Shown one piece after another: positions 58,765 to 64,000 of a stretch of DNA of 64,000 nucleotides. The first letter of the stretch is position 1. Every line of letters begins with the position of its first letter. Source of the stretch: Myxococcaceae bacterium (GTDB lineage Bacteria; Myxococcota_A; Polyangia; Polyangiales; Ga0077539); the NCBI GenBank assembly GCA_004297725.1, contig SCUS01000092.1:1-64000 (forward strand), read 5' to 3'. The notes under the pieces are model-generated. The model did not search any database. It had not been told where the DNA came from and worked only from the letters and a program-made list of their open reading frames with translations. Made by a program: the position numbers and the translations under genes.

Positions 58765-60969
58765 TCAGTTCGCCGGGTGCATCGCGGTGACGGAGTACAG
58801 CCGCCCGGTGCCGTGGCAGGCGTTGCACGACTCGACGCCGGCCGCGGTGGTGTTGATCTGCGCGTGAGCGACGGCGCTCGCGTCGTCATGGCACGAGGTG
58901 CAGGCGGCGGCGCGCGGGGTCTCCTGGGTGCCCGTCGCGTGGCAGGCGGCGCAGTTGCTGACCGGCCGCGGGAACTGCACGGTGCTGAAGTCCGCGCTGC
59001 TCGTCGCCGAGCGCCAGTACAAGACCCGCCCGCCGGCGCGGACGGTCGGGAGGTTGGCGCCCATGTGGATGCGGTGGATCATCGCCTGGAAGTCGACGCT
59101 CTGCGGTCCGCCGGCGGTCAGCGGGCGGTTGTCGACGCTCGCGGGGTTGTGGCAGAACACGCAGTACTCGGGGTTCTGGCGGTTGTTGCCGTGCGCGCTC
59201 ACGGTCTCGTGGCAGGCGTTGCAGCGGCTGGACTCGATGATGCGACGGCGCGGCACGACCGGCGACGAGCTCGTCGAGAAGTAGCTCACGGGGTTGAACA
59301 CGCCGTGGTTGAGCAGCCTCGCGGTGGGCGCCAGGGAGCTGGCGGCCACGAACTCGACCCGACGCGCCTCGATGCCTACGGCCCAGGTGCCCGTCGCGGT
59401 CGCGGGCAGCGCCGACGTGGGCGGGAAGGTGTACTGGTAGCGACCAGCGCCCATGTGGACGAGGGTGCCGGTCGGGGTCGCGCTGACCGCCGCGCCGCCG
59501 AGCACCGGAAAGAGGCCGTAGTCCGGCACGGTGCTGCCGTTGAGGTTGAGCGTCAGCCGGGTGATGGCGCCGTTGAGGGCCATGGTCGGGGTGGTCGTCG
59601 CGGGCGGCGGGTTCACCGCGTTGGTGATGGGCATCCCGGCGCGGTCGGTGAGGGTGAAGTTCACCGTGGGCGCGCTGCCCGGGGTGGTGTTGGTCACGCT
59701 CTGGATGGTGGCCGCGATGGTGGGCGCGCCGGCGCGCGCCTCGAGGGTCTGGTGGGCCGTGCGAACGCCCGTCGGGTAGGTTCCGATGAAGCCCGTCTCA
59801 CGGTGGCAGGTCGCGCACTCGGCAGCGGACGTCACGCCGCCGGGGTGGGCGACGGTGCCCATCGGGGGAGTGCCCGTGCCCAGGAAGATGTTGTCGTGGC
59901 ACGAGGTGCAGATGGTGGTCGTGGGCTGCGTGGCCCAGCGCGCCGCGTCGGGCGCGTCGGTCGCCGTCTCGTTGTGGCAGGCGTTGCAGTTACGGAGGTC
60001 CTGCGGGTACCGCACGTGCGAGTAGTCGTGGACCGATCCGTTGAAGCCGGTCACCCGGAAGGGCGTGCCGGCGACGACGCTCGGCAGCGACTCGCCGCGG
60101 TGGATCTTGTGGATCAGCGTGCGGAAATCGAGGCTCGTGCCCGTGTCCGGGTCGGTGAGCTCCTCGGTGTGGCAGCGGACGCAGAGCCGGACGTCGTTGC
60201 GCCCTCCGCCGTGGGCGGCGAGCTGTCCGTGGCAGTTGTTGCACCCCGAGGCCTGCGAGACCGGCATCACGCGCACCGGCGTGCCGCCGCCGGGGACGAC
60301 GTCGAGCACGGTGTTGGCGATGGAGGCCGGGTCGCTGGCGAAGATGCCCTGGCGGCGAGCCTGCGCCGCGATGGAGAGGGTGCGCGTGGGGCTGTAGCTC
60401 GACGGCAGCGGCGCGGCGAGGCGGTAGTCCCAGGTGCCGTCGCCCCGATCGGTGAGGCGCGTCGTCGCGACGGTGGTGCCGCGCACCGCGTTGTCCATGC
60501 AGGGCTGGAGCACGTCGGCGTGCGGAGCCGAAGCCGGACAGGTGGTGAAGGCGCGGTAGCGATCGGGCCGGCCGGCCGCGGTGAGGGCGACCTCGCTCGC
60601 CGAGAAGCCCAGGCTGTCGGTCTCCGTCGGCGGCAGGAACTGACGACGGCTGTCCTGCAGGCTGAAGTGGACGCGGACGGTGCGATCGCTCGCGACGGTC
60701 ACGTCGAGGAGGGTGAGGGTGAGCCCGTTGGCGGGCACGCGCCCCGGGATGCCCATCGCGCCCGCATCACCGGCAGGGCCGGCAGGGCCCGCAGGGCCGG
60801 GTTCGCCCGGCGCGCCCGCGTCACCCGCAGGGCCGCGTGGCCCCTGCTCGCCAGGCAGACCCTGAACCCCAGCTTCGCCCGCAGCGCCCGCTGGGCCAGC
60901 CGGACCTTCGCTCCCACAGGCGCCGAGCACCGACGCCAGAACCCCCACTACCAATGATCGGAATTTCAT
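58765..60969 (-). CDS. OmcA/MtrC-family decahaem surface cytochrome with collagen-like stalk
   Basis: 734 residues from ATG 60969. Lipobox LGAC near residue 18, then about 55 residues of Gly-x-y repeats (GPAGPAGDAGAPGEPG and similar). Five CxxCH lie in each of two haem domains at about residues 240-400 and 590-730, ten in all, separated by beta-sandwich domains. This is the architecture of OmcA/MtrC decahaem lipoproteins that reduce extracellular acceptors. The collagen-like stalk would hold it off the outer membrane. It is the first gene of the leftward cluster, 145 bases from the rest. Confidence 0.92.
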   Translation of the reverse strand: MKFRSLVVGVLASVLGACGSEGPAGPAGAAGEAGVQGLPGEQGPRGPAGDAGAPGEPGPAGPAGPAGDAGAMGIPGRVPANGLTLTLLDVTVASDRTVRVHFSLQDSRRQFLPPTETDSLGFSASEVALTAAGRPDRYRAFTTCPASAPHADVLQPCMDNAVRGTTVATTRLTDRGDGTWDYRLAAPLPSSYSPTRTLSIAAQARRQGIFASDPASIANTVLDVVPGGGTPVRVMPVSQASGCNNCHGQLAAHGGGRNDVRLCVRCHTEELTDPDTGTSLDFRTLIHKIHRGESLPSVVAGTPFRVTGFNGSVHDYSHVRYPQDLRNCNACHNETATDAPDAARWATQPTTTICTSCHDNIFLGTGTPPMGTVAHPGGVTSAAECATCHRETGFIGTYPTGVRTAHQTLEARAGAPTIAATIQSVTNTTPGSAPTVNFTLTDRAGMPITNAVNPPPATTTPTMALNGAITRLTLNLNGSTVPDYGLFPVLGGAAVSATPTGTLVHMGAGRYQYTFPPTSALPATATGTWAVGIEARRVEFVAASSLAPTARLLNHGVFNPVSYFSTSSSPVVPRRRIIESSRCNACHETVSAHGNNRQNPEYCVFCHNPASVDNRPLTAGGPQSVDFQAMIHRIHMGANLPTVRAGGRVLYWRSATSSADFSTVQFPRPVSNCAACHATGTQETPRAAACTSCHDDASAVAHAQINTTAAGVESCNACHGTGRLYSVTAMHPAN

Positions 60970-60982
60970 GTGTGCACCATCG

Positions 60983-61012
60983 GGAATACTGGGAAAGCCA
61001 CGCATTGTGCAA
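60983..61012 (-). promoter_or_regulatory. Candidate promoter of the cytochrome cluster
   Basis: On the minus strand TTGCAC (61007-61012) and TATTCC (60983-60988) are 18 bases apart, putting the start close to the ATG at 60969. That gene lacks a Shine-Dalgarno sequence, which fits a leaderless message. The rest of the 223-base divergent region holds only a short CTCGCGAG palindrome. Weak consensus match. Confidence 0.3.
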
Positions 61013-61192
61013 TAGGCAAGCCTCGCGCTCGCGAGCCCGCGATGCTAAGGGGGCGCCCGATTGGTGGTCGCCTCGGGCACCCAACCGGAGAGAGATCTGC
61101 GCCCGCGACGCAGTCCTTGCATCCGCGGTGACTTCACCGAGGCACTACTCCGCGGCAAGACGCCACGGAATGACACTTGAAGGGGCAGCGGC

Positions 61193-63316
61193 GTGACGTT
61201 CGTCTATCGCTCTCGAGTTCGGTCGGTCTTCTCAGGGCGCCTGCTGCCGTTCGCCCTCCTGCTCGCGACGGGCCTCGCCGCGTGCGAGGGCCCGGTGGGT
61301 CCGGCGGGGCCGCCCGGTCCGACGGGCGCTGATGGTGCCAACGGCGAGGCGGGCGTGCAGGGGCCGCCCGGGCCTCCTGGCTCCGGGGCGGACGCGAGCC
61401 TAGCCCCCGACGCGCCGGCGGTCTCGATCGAGCTCGAGCCCGCGGGGCTCGTCGGCCTCGTCACCGACGGCACCGGCCTCGCGGTCACCAGCGGTGACGT
61501 CTACCTCATCCCCGCGGCCGACCTGGCGACCCGCCCTCCCATCGACCTCACCCTCTCGCCCTCCGCGGCGGCCGCGGCCTTGAACGACGAGCCCCTCGAA
61601 GACCTCCTCGACCAGCGCGCCGCGACCTACCCCCACGCGCGGGTCGCGATGAACGGCCAGTACCGCTTCACCACCGTCGCGTCGGGCAACTGGTTCGTCG
61701 TGTGGCGCCCCGCCTCGGCGGACGACGCGCACCTCCCGGGCGGCTCCCGCTGCCGCGGGGCCCTGGCCAGCGCCTCGCTCGTCGGTCAACGCCTCGACAT
61801 CGCGGTCTCCGGCGCTCCGAGCGCGGGCGCGACGTACATCGGCTCGACCGCGTGCATCCAGTGCCACGGTCGGCACCGCGCGCAGCGCAGCGCCCACTTC
61901 AACGGGCTGCAGGTGCCGGGCACGCGGTCCAACCTCCAGGACACCTCCGCGTGGCCGAGCTTCGACGCCGCCCTCGCCGCCTTCGACGCCGGCCGCACGC
62001 TCTACTACTTCAACTGCGACGCCGCGGCGGCGGGCGCGGTCCAGTGCTCGGTGAGCGACAGCGCCCCGGCGGCGCCCGCGGTGGTGAGCTTCGAGCTACG
62101 GCTGGCGCACGACCCCACCGTCGCCCGGGCTCAGCCCGGCGAGTACTCGGTCACCTTCGTCAACCAGCGCAGGGCCGAGACCCCCGCCCGCTACGACGTC
62201 GCGCTGACCTACGGAGGAGCGCTGCGTCGGCAGCAGTTCGTCGCGCGCCAGCGCAACGCCAGCGGCACCTGGTCGCTCTTCGTGCTGCCGATGCAGTTCA
62301 ACCACGACGGCGACGCGGCGGCGACGGACCCCGCCTCGCGGCCCTGGCGCGATGACCGCGCGTCGCGCTGGTACGACATCGCCGCCGGGACGCTCCGCCG
62401 ACCGGGTGGCGACAGCGCCTTCGACAACCGCTGCCTCGGCTGCCACGCCCCGGGCTTCACCCTGCGCGGCAGCGCCACGGAGGGCTGGAGCGGGCGCGCC
62501 GTGGGCGACCCCAACGGCGAGTTCGACCTCGACGGCGACGGTCGGCGCGAGGAGATCAACGTCGGCTGCGAGAGCTGCCACGGGCCGGGCTCGGAGCACG
62601 TGGAGTCCGCCACGCGCGGCTCCCGCATCGTGTCGCCGGGGCTGCTCACGCCCGAGCGCGAGATGACCCTCTGCGGCGCCTGCCACTCTCGCCCGGTGGG
62701 CGTCGGCGGCGGCGGCACCGAGGCTCCCCTCAACGCCGCCGGGCGGATGCCCCGGCCGGGGATGCGCCGCGGCGAGTACCTCCGCGCGCACACGACGCGC
62801 ATCGACGCGACGGCCGCCGACGGGCTCCACCCCTCCGGCGACTCGCGCGGCAACCATCAGCAGTTCACGGACTTCATCCGCTCGACGATGTACCGCAACA
62901 CCACGCAGCTCATGACCTGCTCGTCGTGCCACGACTCGCACGGCAGCGACCGCCTCCCGCACGACCTGCGGCAGAGCGCGAGCGACAACTCGCTCTGCAC
63001 CACCTGCCACTCGACCACCCCCTTCACGACGGTGCGCCCTCACGTCGCGATGACCACGACGCCGATCCACGACTCGGCCCCGGTCGGACAGTTCGTCTGC
63101 ACCACGTGCCACATGGTCGGCACCGCGGTGAGCGGCGCAGGCATCCCCGCGCTGCGCGACACCGACCCGTCGAGCGCCCGGCCGGTGCAGTACCGTCACG
63201 GCGAGAGCGCGGGCCATCGCTTCAACGTGACCCGCCGCGCCGCGGTCACCTCGCAGCCCGTAGCCTTCACCGCAGCGTGCGCCTCGTGCCACCAACTCTT
63301 CCTCCCCAACCCGTAG
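61193..63316 (+). CDS. Octahaem lipoprotein cytochrome with collagen-like stalk
   Basis: 707 residues, GTG start. Lipobox LAAC near residue 30, followed by a collagen-like stretch (GPVGPAGPPGPTGADG and GVQGPPGPPG). A beta domain of about 140 residues precedes the first haem motif (CIQCHGRHRAQRSAHFNG). There are eight CxxCH motifs in total. The second to fourth surround a DLDGDGRREEINVGCESCHG segment, a calcium-site-like loop. The layout recalls multihaem oxidoreductases of the cytochrome c554/hydroxylamine-oxidoreductase group, but no tyrosine crosslink or CxxCK is evident. Divergent from the decahaem gene. Confidence 0.82.
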   Translation: MTFVYRSRVRSVFSGRLLPFALLLATGLAACEGPVGPAGPPGPTGADGANGEAGVQGPPGPPGSGADASLAPDAPAVSIELEPAGLVGLVTDGTGLAVTSGDVYLIPAADLATRPPIDLTLSPSAAAAALNDEPLEDLLDQRAATYPHARVAMNGQYRFTTVASGNWFVVWRPASADDAHLPGGSRCRGALASASLVGQRLDIAVSGAPSAGATYIGSTACIQCHGRHRAQRSAHFNGLQVPGTRSNLQDTSAWPSFDAALAAFDAGRTLYYFNCDAAAAGAVQCSVSDSAPAAPAVVSFELRLAHDPTVARAQPGEYSVTFVNQRRAETPARYDVALTYGGALRRQQFVARQRNASGTWSLFVLPMQFNHDGDAAATDPASRPWRDDRASRWYDIAAGTLRRPGGDSAFDNRCLGCHAPGFTLRGSATEGWSGRAVGDPNGEFDLDGDGRREEINVGCESCHGPGSEHVESATRGSRIVSPGLLTPEREMTLCGACHSRPVGVGGGGTEAPLNAAGRMPRPGMRRGEYLRAHTTRIDATAADGLHPSGDSRGNHQQFTDFIRSTMYRNTTQLMTCSSCHDSHGSDRLPHDLRQSASDNSLCTTCHSTTPFTTVRPHVAMTTTPIHDSAPVGQFVCTTCHMVGTAVSGAGIPALRDTDPSSARPVQYRHGESAGHRFNVTRRAAVTSQPVAFTAACASCHQLFLPNP

Positions 63317-63387
63317 AACCCCTATGTCCGCCGATGGGCGCTCGCACCGAGGCGACGCCCGATCGCGCGAAGGAGCTGATCACGCCT

Positions 63388-64000
63388 ATGTCTCCCACCC
63401 GATACGCCCTGTGCATCGCCCTGCTGTCCTTCGGTTGCAGCCAGTCGTCGTCCGAGCCTGCGCCGCGGGTGACGGCCGAGAGCCCCAGCGCCCCCCGAGC
63501 CACCAACCAGGCGCCGCAGCTCCATGACTGGATTCCCAGCGGCGCGCCGGCCGGCAGCACCCCGACCCCCACCGCCCCGGCGAACGCCCCGAGCTCGCAT
63601 GGCGAGATCCGCGGCATCGTGCGCGAGACCATGAACGCCGCCGGGTATACCTACCTGCGTATGGACTCCGGCGGGGTGGACAAGTGGGTCGCCACCACGG
63701 CCATGACCGTGGCCGTCGGCGACCAGGTCATCGTCGCGGGGGGCGACGTCATGCAGGCCTTCCACAGCCGCACGCTCAACCGCACCTTCGACACCATCCT
63801 CTTCGCCGGGTCGGTGCGCCTCGCGGGCGCTCCCGCGCCCTCGGCCCCCGCGCCCTCGGCCCCCGCGCCCTCGGCCCCCGCGCCCTCGGAGACCGCTCCC
63901 GGCGCCCGACGGGGAACGGTTCGGGAGACCATGAACTCGGGTGGGTACACCTACCTCCGCGTCGAGGCCGGAGGGGCCAGCACCTGGGTGGCCGTCCCGG
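63388..64000 (+). CDS. NrfJ-like repeat lipoprotein, 3' end outside window
   Basis: ATG 63388; the frame is open to the window end (204 residues seen). Signal with lipobox SFGC, cysteine at 17. Two copies of a domain beginning VRETMNAAGYTYLRMDSGG and VRETMNSGGYTYLRVEAGG are joined by an APAPSAPAPS linker. The first is complete and ends with a VGDQVIV, HSRTLNRTFD series. This is the pattern of NrfJ-like beta-barrel domains found beside multihaem cytochromes. Its role is unknown. The frame is too truncated to know how many domains follow. Confidence 0.7.
   Translation, partial: MSPTRYALCIALLSFGCSQSSSEPAPRVTAESPSAPRATNQAPQLHDWIPSGAPAGSTPTPTAPANAPSSHGEIRGIVRETMNAAGYTYLRMDSGGVDKWVATTAMTVAVGDQVIVAGGDVMQAFHSRTLNRTFDTILFAGSVRLAGAPAPSAPAPSAPAPSAPAPSETAPGARRGTVRETMNSGGYTYLRVEAGGASTWVAVP
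63829..63888 (+). repeat. 15-bp tandem repeat encoding APAPS linker
   Basis: Four copies of GCCCCCGCGCCCTCG (the first with one change) lie between the two NrfJ-like domains, in frame. Near-identity indicates recent expansion. Confidence 0.8.

Noticed and set aside
58600..60957. A 785-codon plus-strand frame opposite the decahaem cytochrome
   Set aside because: Shadow frame; no domain, and the opposite strand encodes a complete OmcA/MtrC-type protein.
60970..61192. A sigma54 promoter in the divergent region between the two surface cytochromes
   Set aside because: No GG-N10-GC element with the right context was found, so control by the orphan sigma54 regulator is not supported here.

Overview
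The window is about 70 percent GC, uses GTG starts and ATGA/GTGA/TGATG stop-start overlaps freely, and is rich in lipoproteins with Asp-Ala-Gly or Cys-rich tails. It also carries shell proteins that resemble the Haliangium ochraceum microcompartment and a very large multihaem cytochrome set. Together these suggest a Myxococcota chromosome, probably Polyangia. The taxon is inferred from gene content only. No rRNA, tRNA or CRISPR array was seen.

Bases 1-20.7 kb: a truncated lipoprotein gene, then a prophage or tailocin remnant. It runs from a Mu-like baseplate module (gp46/gp25, J, tail-I) through two tail fibres to a lysis region with a holin-like protein, two HExxH proteins and an endolysin-like glycosidase. 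Next come three runs of tiny, overlapping early genes: leftward 10.5-12.2 kb, rightward 12.3-17.6 kb and leftward 17.8-20.7 kb. A palindromic operator lies between the first two, and a promoter with nested dyads precedes part of the third. No capsid, terminase or integrase is in the window.

Bases 20.8-30.6 kb: an NCS1 nucleobase/hydantoin-type permease is divergent from a compact microcompartment shell locus (BMC-T, BMC-H, BMC-P). Two lipoproteins follow, one of them an LpqC-type esterase. On the minus strand are glutathione reductase, ornithine aminotransferase and a cyclic-2,3-diphosphoglycerate-synthetase-like GTPase. A Uma2-family gene comes last.

Bases 30.6-39.9 kb: a self-contained cassette. 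A helix-turn-helix-type protein is followed by four closely spaced genes: a NACHT STAND NTPase with a long alpha-helical tail, an AAA/STAND ATPase, a cytoplasmic-looking S8 subtilase and a ComEC-type metallo-beta-lactamase-fold protein. It is bracketed by 40-bp near-perfect inverted repeats, each made of two 18-bp palindromes, and by a perfect 19-bp direct repeat. The gene set has the logic of an NTPase-controlled immunity or cell-death system. I cannot match it to a named one.

Bases 39.9-46 kb: a membrane-fused spermidine-synthase-like protein, a membrane protein, an orphan sigma54 response regulator and a lipoprotein.

Bases 46-64 kb: a tightly packed minus-strand operon that reads as a complete route from the quinone pool to the cell exterior. 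It has an NrfD/4Fe-4S/tetrahaem module, a Rieske/cytochrome b/9-haem module and a 33-haem membrane-anchored cytochrome. It also has an outer-membrane barrel between two 13-haem lipoproteins, and an OmcA/MtrC-type decahaem surface lipoprotein at the 5' end. A divergent octahaem lipoprotein and a truncated NrfJ-like lipoprotein follow. The cluster encodes about 90 haem-binding motifs.
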